From the NCBI RefSeq assembly GCF_048544455.1, contig NC_133537.1, positions 311,773,738-311,837,737 of the forward strand: a DNA stretch of 64,000 nucleotides. The letters run 5' to 3'. A program made the position numbers and the translations under genes. Under the pieces are notes generated by a model. The model was not told the DNA's origin. It made no database searches and saw only the letters and a list, made by a program, of their open reading frames with translations. The stretch is from Silene latifolia. Lineage: Eukaryota > Streptophyta > Magnoliopsida > Caryophyllales > Caryophyllaceae. Positions 1 through 10,203 of this stretch are shown in pieces. The first letter of the stretch is position 1. The number at the start of each line of letters is the position of its first letter.

Positions 1-1474
1 CTGCGCCAAATCGGCAATAGTCCCCTTCAGCTCCTGGTTTTTGATGTTGGTAGCACGGCTGGTGGTCTGCACTATGTTGATCATCTTCCTATTATAGAGT
101 GCAGACTGGAGGGTCTGGGGCAAAAAAGTCAGAAATCGGCAAGAGGATCCAAGCAAAAGCAAACAAACAGGTAGAAAATAAAGAGTATTTACCATGAAGG
201 CATTATGCACGTCATTCTCAGCCATCTCCTCTGGGGAGAACTCTAAAAATGTCTCCTTTAGAGGAGGGAAGAGCAGCTGGTCGATCTCCGGCCAGTATGG
301 CACCTTGTCCACATTCCCAAAACCCTCTGAAAAATAAGCAGTAATGCCTCCACTGGATGAAGCACGAGGACTGGCAGGAGGAGTAGGCGGATGACGAGAC
401 AACGGGTCAACCTCCAAGGGCTCGGGTGCAGCGGAACTGGAAAACGTAGGAGGAGTTTGGAAGGAAGCAGCAGGAGCACTCCTCTAGGAGGCAGAGGCCA
501 CATCAGGGCTGGCAGAAGGTCTCTTCCTTTTGGCGCTTTGGAGGATGATTTCTAAAGGATCAACTTTTGAACCTGCAAGCAGATGTAGTCTCAGACGACA
601 GGATACTTAGAACATCAGGAGGAACCGCATGCAAATTGAAACGGTTGTGGAAGTCTTACCAGAAGAGATACTGTGAGCCGACTTAGGAGGCTTGGAGGAG
701 GAAGCAGGTGAAAAACCAGGGAGCAGGTCTGGGAACTTTCTCTCAGATTCAGAGATAATGAACAATTTGCTGCAGGCAGGGATCTTGGCACCAATGCGGG
801 TCAGGTCACAGGGGCATGCACGAAGACAATGAAGTAAGCTAGTAAGCAGCGAGATAAAATAAATCAGGTGACAGGAAGGCTACTTACTCGAAGTTACAAC
901 CCATTTCTCGAAGATGTAATCGGAAGGAGGCTGGATAGAGTCCTTCCTCACAAAGAAGAAGTCCTCAAACCATTTCTCATCACGGGATTTGGACACGTGT
1001 CTGAAGGGAGCCTCTCCACGGCCCCGGAATGAGAATTGACCCCTACCCAGGGACCTGATATTGTACATATGGGCTAGATCGCCCAGAGTGACAGTTTACG
1101 GTGTTCGGCCGTGCGAGAGAGTAAAGAAGAACCCTCCAGATGGCAGCAGAAACTTGTGCCATGGCGAAGTTGTTGGTGAAGATGAAGTCTTGAATGAGTT
1201 TAGGAAAAGGAAAACGGAGGCCGTATCTAAATGGGTACGGATAAAAACCAACCCACCCCGGACGAAGGGTGTCAGCTTTCTGTCCCGGTTCAGAGATGGC
1301 AATGTCCACCCCATCACCAAGACCAAGCAGACTCTTGATCATAGGAATGTTGGCCGGAGTCAAAATGGAGTCACAGTCATGGGGATATTTAAAGATCCCC
1401 CGAGAAGGAAAGGTTGGGTCAAGATTACGGTCAGCGGGTGTGGAGGTTGATGAAGATTGTCGAGTTTTACCCAT
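1..1474 (-). pseudogene. Antisense accessory gene of E0 (gypsy-type transposon domain, coiled-coil C-terminus), broken and partial
   Basis: The gene runs opposite to its host element. The likely start is the ATG at 1474. The first exon (to about 1045) carries the pattern GLRFPF followed by hydrophobic and W-R-x-L stretches, typical of the plant 'putative gypsy type transposon' domain. Reading then shifts frame to about 885, where a GTAAGT donor-like site lies. Near the left edge (1-120) a helical, coiled-coil-like segment reads on the minus strand after a pyrimidine-rich acceptor. The minus strand has a TATA-like TTATAA near 1657-1663, about 185 bp upstream of the start. Family members are accessory proteins of TAT elements with no established biochemical role. 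The frameshift near 1070-1100 makes this copy non-functional. The gene continues outside the window. Confidence 0.6.
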
Positions 1475-1825
1475 GGCGAAGAAAGAAAAAATGGAAATCA
1501 AAGAAGAAAAAGAGGAAGAATACCTGATGAGTGTGTCAATGGAGGGTGGAACAGTGAAGCCGGCGGGGTAGAAGAAAAGGAAGGTTGAGGGTTTAGAGAG
1601 AAGGAGATTTTTTGAAATGATTTGAAGTTAATGAAAGTGAAAGGTGGAGGTTGGGGTTATAAAGAAGAGAGAGGGAAAAAGGTGCGAGAAAAGAGGAATA
1701 GGGCGGCTGACGTGATGGATTGCATGAGAAGGCGTGTAAAAGACGGCTTAGGGTTTTAGCATTCGATTACGTAAATTCCTTGCTCGACACCTTAAAGCGT
1801 ACTTCACAAGAAATTTGGGGCAAAC

Positions 1826-2500
1826 TGTTTGGGCTAAAAATAGAATAATAAGGAAGGCCCACTTAATAAAATAAAAGGTTATGGGAGGAGTAATAAGGAG
1901 GAAGGAAGCCCGTAATAGGAAAAAGGGGAAACGGGCTGAGAGAAGATCAGGGGCCCATCGTAGAAGGCGTCGGAATTAAGGAAAGAGAAGTTAGGGAGAA
2001 GTTAGGGAGATCAGGGAGAATTGGGAAAAGCGGCTGAGTTTGGAGAGTTCTTATGGAAATTATATTCCCTTTCCATAATCAAAGTAGGACATATCTAGGG
2101 TTCTATCCCTATAAATAGCCAAGGAAGCAATGCAAATCAAGAAGGACACTCACACATTCACATTCAAGAACACATCAACACCACGACATTAGCATATTAT
2201 TATGCTCAAATATACATCCGTCCAAGATCTTGTGGGCCTGACGCCTAGCGCCAGCAGGATTAGCGTTACGCCTCCATTGTAATCATCCTCCTATTCAAGT
2301 AGTGCAATATTTGGCAGGGTACCGTCCCTCCCGCGGTTGTTCCCACATTGGGTTTTCCGCGTCACCAAATCTCACGTGTCAATTTACATTACGTACTTAT
2401 TTTTCTATTTACTTATCAACATACGAACAATCATACAATCGACCTTCGAGTAAGACCGCATTGACCCTAATCAATCAACTTGGTAAAAAATACCTAAACA
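1826..2500 (+). repeat. 3' LTR of E0
   Basis: This 675-bp LTR has imperfect terminal inverted repeats (TGTTTGGG / CCTAAACA) and follows a tract aagaaatttggggcaaac that serves as polypurine tract. A TATA box (TATAAATA, 2110-2117) lies inside, with an A-rich transcript start region downstream. The partner 5' LTR is outside the window. Confidence 0.75.
2110..2117 (+). promoter_or_regulatory. TATA box in E0 LTR
   Basis: TATAAATA lies about 285 bp into the LTR, in the usual setting CCCTATAAATAGCC. It would start the genomic transcript of the element. Confidence 0.6.
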
Positions 2501-2796
2501 ATACCTAGTTAGTATATGAATTAGTGTTATGGGAATGTCTTGGGTGCAACCGATTGGAGTGTTCCTATACTTGGAACTTGAAGATTTTGGAAATCATCCT
2601 AACATGTTAAGCTCAAGAACAAGTGAAGGTAGGAGACCGCACCAATGCCCATTTCGAACCATTTAACAATGTAAGGAACATTGTTTTCTTTATCTCTTTT
2701 ATTTTGTTATGCATGCAACTAGATCCACTAGTTCTAAATCAACAAGTTATTTAGATCACCATTAGAAGAGTCTAATAAGGGTATATGAACCCAACA
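2501..2796 (+). repeat. 3' part of the copia 5' LTR
   Basis: About 296 bp match the end of the LTR at 23193-23488 with only scattered substitutions and small indels. The rest of this LTR lies left of E0, outside the window. The end ACCCAACA matches the right LTR exactly. Confidence 0.85.
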
Positions 2797-2798
2797 AT

Positions 2799-2816
2799 TG
2801 GCATCAAGAGCTTTGG
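2799..2816 (+). other. Copia primer binding site (initiator-met tRNA type)
   Basis: TGGCATCAAGAGC begins two bases after the LTR end. It resembles the TGGTATCAGAGC sequence complementary to plant initiator tRNA-Met, the usual copia primer, with one substitution and one inserted base. Confidence 0.65.
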
Positions 2817-3937
2817 TGTTGCATGCATAATCCGTTTGGTTTTTCCGAGTTAAATGTAACTTAATTAAAACTAGATAATTTGTGATTTATAAGGATAAAG
2901 CCATAGAATTTTTTGCATGTGATATATTCTAATTCTAAAATATATTTAGGTCATATTAATGATTTATGGATGATTATTGCTTATTTTAATGATTTTTAGT
3001 GAAATAATTACATTTTATTGAGTAAAATGAACTTTTATTTACTAAAAATAGTTAAACTTTACTACTGGCCATGAATTTTTAGTATGACCTCACATGCATA
3101 TTTTGCATATTGTATGTAAAAGTTCGGATCATTGTGATTAGTTTTGCATGTTTTATGTTTTTTATGTGATAAAAATGGTATAAATGGAGGTTAAATGACT
3201 AAAAATAGTTAAACTTTGAAACAGGCCATGAAATTTTAATATGATGTCACACGCATATTTTACAGATTGAATGTAAAATTTGAGATAAATGTGATTTATT
3301 ATGCATGATTTACAATTTTAATGGTTAAAATGAGATAAATAGTGACTATTTTTAGCAAAAATAGCTAAAATGAATTTTATGGCATGAAATTTTTCTTTAA
3401 TGTTGTATATATAATATGATCATCATATCTAAAGTTGCATGATTAATTTTGATTGATTTGGTATGTTTATTGATTTTTAAGTGATAAAATCGATAAAAGG
3501 GCAACTTTATTAGTCATAAAAACTAATTCGAAATTTTTGGTTGAAATTTTGCCATTTTCAGGTTCTGGAAATTATTTAAGAATGTTCAAGATTTTGATTT
3601 TGATTTTTTTTCATAATTTTTATGTTTAATTTGGAATTAAATGGTAAACGTTATGATTTATATGATTTTTTAATGAAGTAAATTATAAATATTTTGTGGG
3701 CAAATTTTATTGAGTTTTTGGAATCTTGATTATATTCCAGTATATACAAAAATGTGATTTCGAATTTTTCCAAATTTTTATGACTTATTGGGAATTATTT
3801 CATAATTGTTATGATTAAAAAAAGTTTAATAAACAATAATACAAAACCAAGTTGAATTATAGTAAAAAAGAGTGAAGACTAATTTTTGAGTCCTAATTGA
3901 GTTAGGGTAATTAACTTGAGCTTAAATTTGATGTAAG
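2817..3937 (+). other. Copia AT-rich untranslated leader, first part
   Basis: About 1.1 kb of very AT-rich DNA without a credible reading frame. It contains several degenerate direct repeats of a module with the phrase 'aaaatagttaaactttga' and 'catgaaattttt' (near 3043, 3204 and 3350). I see no coding sense. Confidence 0.5.
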
Positions 3938-4794
3938 TATTGATTTGTGATTTTTTTTTTTGCAAGAAAAGCAAGCCGTATATTCATCCATATAGGGAAG
4001 AAAGCCAAATCTTACAAAAGTGAACCCAATAAGTTCGTACTACTTAGACATTTAAAGACCCAATAATTTCATCCTCGAATGAGGAATGAGTAACAAAAAA
4101 TAACCTTACTCTAACTACATACTGGACCCGTCTAATAATATAGTCAATATCGTGCTCCAAGTCCTGAAAGATTCGTAAATTCCGCTCTTCCCAAAGATTG
4201 TAAACCACCGCACTTAGACAGCTAACAAACCATTTAGCCTTCCAATGCTTACTGTGTTTCCTAGCAACAATCCAATGCAATTCCTTTCCGAGGTTCATCG
4301 TTCTACCTGTTAAATTCATCCAAGCTAGTACTCCCTGCCAGACTGAAGCAGAGAACCTGCATTTGAAAAACAAATGCTGATGGGTCTCATTGTTATCTTT
4401 GCAAAGAACACAACGGTTCACTGTCAGGATGTTTCTCTTCTGAAGCTGATCCACATTAGCAAGCCTTTGCTGCATAGCAAGAACTGTAAAAACACTATGC
4501 TTAGGTATCACTGCACGAGTCCATACTGTCCTTGCCCAGCTAGTTAACCTCCCCCTGCACCTGAATTTATCATAAAGCAATTGAAGCTTAAGCTTATTCT
4601 GTTGAACACAGCTATTTAGTACAGCAATAGCATCAGGAATTCCCCCTGCAATGTCCAGTAACTCGTTCCTAACTTTGAGAATGCATCTCCAACTCTCAGA
4701 ATGATAACTCTTTGGTTCCAAAGTTCAAAAGTCTCCAGACTTGATGTTGTAGGTGATATTCCAAGTAACCCAAGAGTTATTGATTTGTGATTTT
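3938..4794 (-). mobile_element. 5'-truncated L1-type LINE with 17-bp target duplication
   Basis: A minus-strand LINE 3' end lies at 3955-4777. Its poly(A) appears as a short T-run at 3951-3963. Perfect 17-bp copies of tattgatttgtgatttt flank it at 3938-3954 and 4778-4794, inside the copia leader. Only the last 0.8 kb of the element was inserted, as expected for abortive target-primed reverse transcription. Confidence 0.88.
4044..4721 (-). pseudogene. LINE ORF2 C-terminus with zinc-binding reverse transcriptase domain (zf-RVT)
   Basis: A 225-residue open segment on the minus strand. It contains the plant LINE zf-RVT signature: a Q-x-R-L-A-N segment, then C-V-L-C-K, then H-Q-H-L-F-F-K-C, then a tryptophan-rich tail (VYNLWEERNLRIF). 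In the family this domain lies at the extreme C-terminus of the endonuclease/reverse transcriptase polyprotein. The endonuclease and catalytic reverse transcriptase are absent because of 5' truncation, so the fragment cannot act alone. The related LINE at 51104-56432 carries the homologous stretch near 51340-51660. Confidence 0.85.
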
Positions 4795-5292
4795 AATAAG
4801 TTACGATCACGCATTTCCATAGAACCGAATTATATACGATATAAGGTTTAAGTAAGGCGATTTGGAACATTAATTTGGCATGTTAATCACATATAATAAT
4901 GCTGCATTTTTATTGATGAATGTCATAATTTATTTATGTAATTTTGAATTATGTAATTTTATCTTAGTATGGCCTTAGTTTTAATCGGTATTACCCGCAA
5001 TGTAAGGGAATACCAATTCGGTCGTAATTTAATGTGATCTCGTATCACTTTTATTTTTACTAGTTTTTCATATTACGAATATATAATAGGAATAGCTATG
5101 TATTTTATTATTATTTGTAATTCCGGAGTTCCTTCAAGACAGTGCCAATCGGAAAGGTGTTCCGATCAAGACGGATTCCTTGGGAAGCATGCCACTTGAA
5201 GTTCAAGGGACCAATGGAGTTGGTTTCCGAATTGTAAATAGATTATTAGATTTTCTAGTTTAGGAAGGCCATACTACGAAATTTATTTATTG
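4795..5292 (+). other. Copia leader, second part
   Basis: Continuation of the copia untranslated or early internal region after the LINE. It ends at the CTTTG target where the gypsy LTR inserted. No reading frame of note. Confidence 0.5.
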
Positions 5293-5297
5293 CTTTG

Positions 5298-6030
5298 TGT
5301 TGGGCCCAGAATTACCCTGCCTGACTAGATAAGAATCAGGCAATGTCCAAGGCCAAAATCTGAACAAGACATACTTAAAGCCAGGCCTGAAACTCAAGAT
5401 AAACAACTACTAGGCCTGGCCTGAAAAGACACCACGTCAGGCACAAGGGTAGTATCATGAAAGCTGGACTGGAGACAAGAGAAACACGATCAGGCCATAT
5501 AAACAAAATCCCTATAAACAAGGAAAACCTATTGAAAGGAAGAATATAGAGGAAAGGATCAAGGACAACGGCTGGAATGAAGAATGGGTCAATCAACCAC
5601 TTCCGGGTAAATAGGGCACGAGTCCTATTTACAAGGAAACCCTAAACAAACTTGAGGAGACCGTTTTGAAGCTACTATAAATAGAAGAGAAGACTAGAGA
5701 AGAGATAGATATACTCACCCACTCGTATACCCACACTACTACTCTCATTCTTGTATTCAACATATAATTGAGAAATACTCTTAGCCTGTCACGCCTGACA
5801 TACAAATTCCCTGTCAGGCTACTTAAAATCATAGTGAAAATCCCTCCTGGCTTGGTGCCCGTGGTTTTTTTCCTTATTCCCAGGGTTTTTCCACGTATAA
5901 ATCTTTGTGTCTTTACTTTTTGTTCATTTGTTTATTTAGATACATCAGCCAGGCGAGTTAAATTGAGTTAGATCGCCCCTCAAATCTTCCCTGGCAGGAT
6001 GTTGTTATTCAGTAAAATCCTGCTAAAACA
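5298..6030 (+). repeat. Solo LTR of the E1 family, target duplication CTTTG
   Basis: A 733-bp LTR runs from TGTTGGGCCC to TGCTAAAACA, flanked by CTTTG at 5293-5297 and 6031-6035. Copia internal sequence follows directly, with no primer site or gag, so this is a solo LTR. It aligns along its length with the LTR at 16831-17595 but lacks about 32 bp near 5383, where the other copy has a CCTGGACAGG-containing insert. The TATA box TATAAATA is at 5676-5683. Confidence 0.9.
5676..5683 (+). promoter_or_regulatory. TATA box of E1-family LTR (solo copy)
   Basis: TATAAATA in the context CTACTATAAATAGAAG. The same box occurs at 7711-7718 and 17241-17248 in the two LTRs of E1. Confidence 0.6.
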
Positions 6031-7488
6031 CTTTGCATGTTTTCATTATATGTTGCATGCATAGCCAAATCGCTATAAACAACACATGCATATCATATCG
6101 AGTATTCGACCGTGTCAATTATAATTATCGTTAGTTCGAAAATTTAGTTCACTTAAATTTGATAGATAATAAATTTACAAGACCTTCATTTTAAAAGATT
6201 GAGACTTAGCCTTGCCAAATAGTAGGAACCCATGAATCCCAATTTCATTAGGGGGTACAATACGGTATTGAAATATTATACCGGGGTGCCTTCTTTGACG
6301 TTGGGTAAGTGGGGTAATAAATAGTTATTACACTTCGAAATTTGGTTGATCTCAACGAAAGTATTAGAGGGACCGTGATCCCAATAGGTTCCGGGTAAAG
6401 ATGAACTTAACGTAAATTCATCGACCGAGAGTTCTAATTGTAGAATTGGTTAAAAGGGTTAACCCAACAAGATTATATTAGCAAGAGGTGTAGAGGGCCC
6501 GTAGGCTCACATCCAAGATTTAATATGAATTTTGGGTCTCGGAATCATTTATATAATTTGGTGGAGGTCATTATATAAATGCTAAAACATGCTAAAATGT
6601 TTTAGATATAACGATGAATGTTCAATTTTCCCATAGTTTCGTTGTTTTTAATGTTGTTCTATTTCATTACTCCTACTCATATGCGTTATCATTCGTTTGT
6701 AACACGAGTCTCCGCTAAACCACTATTGCTAATGACAAAGAATCTCTTTCTATAATGAACCATATCATAGGTTGTGGACTAGCTCCATAGGAATCGTTCT
6801 ATTCCCTAGAACTCGATAGGAATTGTCGTATGCAAATATAAGATTAGCATCTTAAAATCCTAACATACCTATGTATGATTTCTTGTGAAGAAATATAACT
6901 AGAGGTAATGATTAGTCAAAATATGTTTTGATAATTCTTCTATGCATCTATGGTTCAAAAGTCTTATTGCTCAACCTAAACACTTGTCATCAAGCACTTA
7001 AGTTATTAAGAACATGACAAAGTTTAATTGGTAAATTAATTTGTTAGAAATTTTGATTTACCAAAATACCACAATAGAGTTCATCCTTGTGAAGGATTAA
7101 CTAGGAATTTATATGAAGATAAGTCTTCATCAAGTAGAAATTCTTGAAGTCAGTGGGAGCAATAAAAAGCAAGTACCTATCTTAATTGTTAAGAATAGAA
7201 CTAGGCTCGAAAGAGAAGGTGTTAGACACTAAAATAGAGATAAACCCCAAATAAGTAAAGATTAAGGAAGTTGGTCGTGTGACTCCAACATATTCCTTCT
7301 TAAATATCTATGACATTGACATTACATTATTACCAAATACCACATCATGAGTATTTGATACAAATTTATGGATCTCGTCATAATATTTGACATCATCGTG
7401 TGACGACTAGCAAAAATAAGTTCAGAAATTTGTATGAAGGGAACTAGGGTAGTTGTCATTTAATCCATGAACATATGAATGTTGTAGT
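6031..7488 (+). repeat. Copia internal segment, duplicated copy 1
   Basis: This 1458-bp stretch is repeated at 17596-19053 with the same length and about a dozen base differences. It begins at the CTTTG target copy after the solo LTR and ends at GTAGT, where it fuses to the middle of an E1 LTR. It belongs to the copia leader/gag area and has no intact frame. Confidence 0.9.
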
Positions 7489-8064
7489 ATCATGAAAGCT
7501 GGACTGGAGACAAGAGAAACACGATCAGGCCATATAAACAAAATCCCTATAAACAAGGAAAACCTATTGAAAGGAAGAATATAGAGGAAAGGATCAAGGA
7601 CAACGGCTGGAATGAAGAATGGGTCAATCAACCACTTCCGGGTAAATAGGGCACGAGTCCTATTTACCAGGAAACCCTAAACAAACTTGAGGAGACCGTT
7701 TTGAAGCTACTATAAATAGAAGAGAAGACTAGAGAAGAGATAGATATACTCACCCACTCGTATACCCACACTACTACTCTCATTCTTGTATTCAACATAT
7801 AATTGAGAAATACTCTTAGCCTGTCACGCCTGACATACAAATTCCCTGTCAGGCTACTTAAAATCATAGTGAAAATCCCTCCTGGCTTGGTGCCCGTGGT
7901 TTTTTCCCTTATTCCTAGGGTTTTTCAACGTATAAATCTCTGTGTCTTTACTTTTTGTTCATTTGTTTATTTAGATACATCAGCCAGGCAAGTTAAATTG
8001 AGTTAGATCGCCCCTTAAATCTTCCCTGGCAGGACGTTCTTATTCAGTAAATCCTGCTAAAATA
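7484..8064 (+). repeat. Truncated 5' LTR of E1
   Basis: Starts abruptly at GTAGTATCATG, matching position 5449 of the solo LTR, and ends TGCTAAAATA, where the intact copies have TGCTAAAACA. It retains the TATA box at 7711-7718 but lacks the start of U3. Confidence 0.88.
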
Positions 8065-8065
8065 A

Positions 8066-8085
8066 TTGGCGCCAACCGTGGGGCA
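8066..8085 (+). other. E1 primer binding site
   Basis: TTGGCGCCAACCGTGGGGCA begins one base after the LTR end and shows the TGG expected to pair with a tRNA 3' CCA. E2 and E3 have the same site with CCC in place of CAA. I did not assign the tRNA. Confidence 0.7.
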
Positions 8086-8138
8086 TCTAGCTCAAAAATA
8101 ATCAAAACTCAAAACCAAACAGCACAAAAATTCAAAAA

Positions 8139-9560
8139 ATGACTGGAGACAGCATTGAACAACAACAGGCTGCCGCCCAACAGCAGTTGTTGGAAATGGA
8201 ACAGATGCAACAGAAAATGGCCCAGGCTGAAGCTGAAGTCGCAAAACTAAAGGAATTAGAGTGTTGCCTGAAACTTAGGCTAGGAGCAAAGCTTCAGGAT
8301 CAAAATTGAAGGTTCAACCTGGCACGCCATTCTCCTCAATCATCAGGAACATTGATTTCTCCAACTTTGGTACTCCTACTCCATCAAAGTCCAGAGCAGG
8401 AGAAGATACAGACTCAGAAGAAATTCCCAATGAAGAGGCTGTACCGGATCAAACTAACACATCAATCATCATGGCCATGCTCCAGGAAATTCAAAAACTC
8501 CATGAAAAATTCGAAAAGATCCCTGGAATACCCACTCCCATTGAAGAGGCAAATCTAGAAAGCTATGCTGACTCACCCTTTGTGGATGAGATATCAAGGA
8601 TAGATTTGCTAAAGAAATTTGTGGTTCCTTCAATGAGAATCTATGATGGGACTACAGATCCACAAAATCATGTAGCCTACTACAAACCAAGGATGTTGGC
8701 AGCTTCTATCCCTAGTGAACTACGACAAGCCTGCATGTGAAAGGGATTTGGGACAACCCTGAATGGGCCTGCCCTACAATGATACATAAACTTGCCAAAT
8801 GGAAGCATCAAATCCTTTGTTGACCTGGTCAACTCCTTCAACCATCAGTTTGCCAGCAACAAGGAACTTGAGAAGAGATCCAGTGATATATACAGGATCA
8901 AACAAAAGCCTGGTGAATCAATTAGATCCTACATGACGAGATTTAACAAAGAAAAGGTGTCAATCCCAGATGTGATGTTGGAACAGCCGTGGAAGCTTTC
9001 AGGCAAGGGCTACCCCTGGATAGTGACTTCTACGATGCAATGACTATGAAGCCCTGTCATACCTTTGAAGATGTCCAGGCATTAGCCATAGGCTATATTC
9101 GGCTGGAAGAAGATAAGGGCTTCAAAGCAGACAACACTGACAATAACTCAAGATATGACAAAGTTAACAAAAAAAGTTCCAACCACAGAAGGAGCAGTTC
9201 CAGGCCATCTCCTTATACAAGGCCTGACAGATCAGAAGTCAACTATGCACAAGAACAACGAGGTAATTTCTATACTTATCCCCTTATTCAAGAATATAAC
9301 TTCTCTGTTGATATTGCAGGATTAATCAAAAGACTTGACAACAAGGGAGACATTGTCAAATGGCCAAAGAAGACAGACAACCCCAACTCAAGGAAAGACA
9401 CTACAAGATGGTGTGAATTCCACATGGACATAGGGCACATAACAGAAGAATGTCTGGGATTGCGCTGGCAAGTAGCCTACCTATTAAAGAAGGGATATCT
9501 GAAAGACCCAATGCCATCAAAGAACAGGGAAGATGATGGAGCAAGAAAGAATCAAGAAAG
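8139..9560 (+). pseudogene. gag: E1 gag (capsid and zinc-knuckle), broken
   Basis: Gag packages element RNA into cytoplasmic particles. The likely start is the ATG at 8139, giving a glutamine-rich, coiled-coil-like N-terminus. A frameshift near 8280, a TGA at 8738, a TGA at about 8780 (aligned with a Trp codon in E3) and a single-base loss near 8974 break the frame. The capsid region shows DPQNHVA, the FNKEKVSIP stretch and CHTFEDV, matching E3 and E2. A basic linker with RPSPYTRPDRSEVN follows. The zinc finger is the TAT-type W-C-E-F-H-x4-H-x4-C near 9409-9450. From 8989 the frame runs on in register into protease and pol. Confidence 0.85.
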
Positions 9561-10194
9561 GCAGCAACGAGATCTGCCCCCAGCACCACCCATCTATGAG
9601 ATCAAATTCATCAATGGAGGATCTGAGATCTGTGGCCTGACCAGTTCAGCTGCAAAGAAAATTGCAAGGGAGTTAAAAATAAAATCTCCTTTTAAACCTA
9701 GAAATTTACCTCAAATTACTTTTGATGACACTGATATGCAGGGAATTCACCATGATAGCCTGGTTATCACCATGTAAATAGGAACTGCACGTGTCCTGCG
9801 AATTCTAGTAGATGGAGGCAGCTCAGTAAACCTGATCATGCTTGACGTCCTTAAAGTAATGAAGATTAATGAAAGCCAAATCATAAAGAAATCAAATGTC
9901 CTAGTGGGATTCAGTGGAGAGACAAAAAACACGCTGGGAGAAATATACTTGCCAACATATGTGGAAAGAGTCTCCTCATATGAGAGATTTGGAGTCCTGG
10001 ACTGCCTGTCATCCTACAATGCTATCCTAGGAAGACCATGGATCCATAATGTCAGGGCTATACCTTCCACCTACCACCAATGTGTCAAAATACCAACAGA
10101 ATAGGGAGTAGAAACCATAAAAGGTGAACACAAATCTGCCCAGGAATGTTACACTGAATCGTTGAAACCTTCCAAGACAGGTAAGTCTCTCGCC
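9561..10194 (+). pseudogene. E1 aspartic protease
   Basis: Retroviral-type aspartic protease that would cut the polyprotein. The active-site strand ILVDGGSSVN is at about 9805-9834, with Asp at 9811. The third-position Gly instead of Thr/Ser is shared by E3 and appears normal for this group. The distal motif AILGRPWIHN lies near 10021-10050. In-frame stops TAA (9775) and TAG (10102) replace Gln and Trp codons seen in the relatives. The conserved UAG at 10195 marks the end and is described separately. Confidence 0.85.
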
Positions 10195-10203
10195 TAGCAA
10201 CTA
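10195..10203 (+). promoter_or_regulatory. Conserved UAG-CAA-CUA stop between protease and reverse transcriptase (candidate readthrough signal)
   Basis: The in-frame codon TAG is followed by CAA CTA, matching the leaky-stop consensus UAG-CAR-YYA known from tobacco mosaic virus-type readthrough. E2 (TAG CAG TTA) and E3 (TAG CAA TTA) have it at the same alignment position after the conserved residues GKSLA, and the frame stays open for RT on the other side. Other stops differ from copy to copy. A role in setting the Gag-PR to Gag-Pol ratio is inference. Confidence 0.6.

Larger units (their letters stand above)
1..2500 (+). mobile_element. E0: 3' end of a TAT/Retand-like Ty3/gypsy element
   Basis: This is the right-hand end of a plus-oriented LTR retrotransposon that begins left of the window. 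Visible parts are an antisense accessory gene (1-1474), a purine-rich tract just before 1826 and a 3' LTR (1826-2500) starting TGTTTGGG and ending CCTAAACA. Immediately right of the LTR the sequence becomes copia LTR (atacctagttag). The uninterrupted copia LTR near 23193 reads ttcataatacctag, so E0 landed inside the copia 5' LTR, probably duplicating ATACC. The left target copy is outside the window. The lineage is inferred from the layout pol, antisense gene, 3' LTR, as in E1 and E3. Confidence 0.8.

Noticed and set aside
1061..1450. 129-residue plus-strand frame
   Set aside because: Shadow of the antisense accessory gene of E0; no domain.
5768..5971. 67-residue reading frame repeated at 7803 and 17333, with a minus-strand partner at 5629, 7664 and 17194
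   Set aside because: The frames lie in LTR copies and are repeated only because the LTR is; no domain or codon conservation.
10181..10197. 17-nt GT...AG intron (GTAAGT to TAG) at the E1 PR-RT junction
   Set aside because: Far below the minimum plant intron size, and it encodes the conserved residues before the stop.
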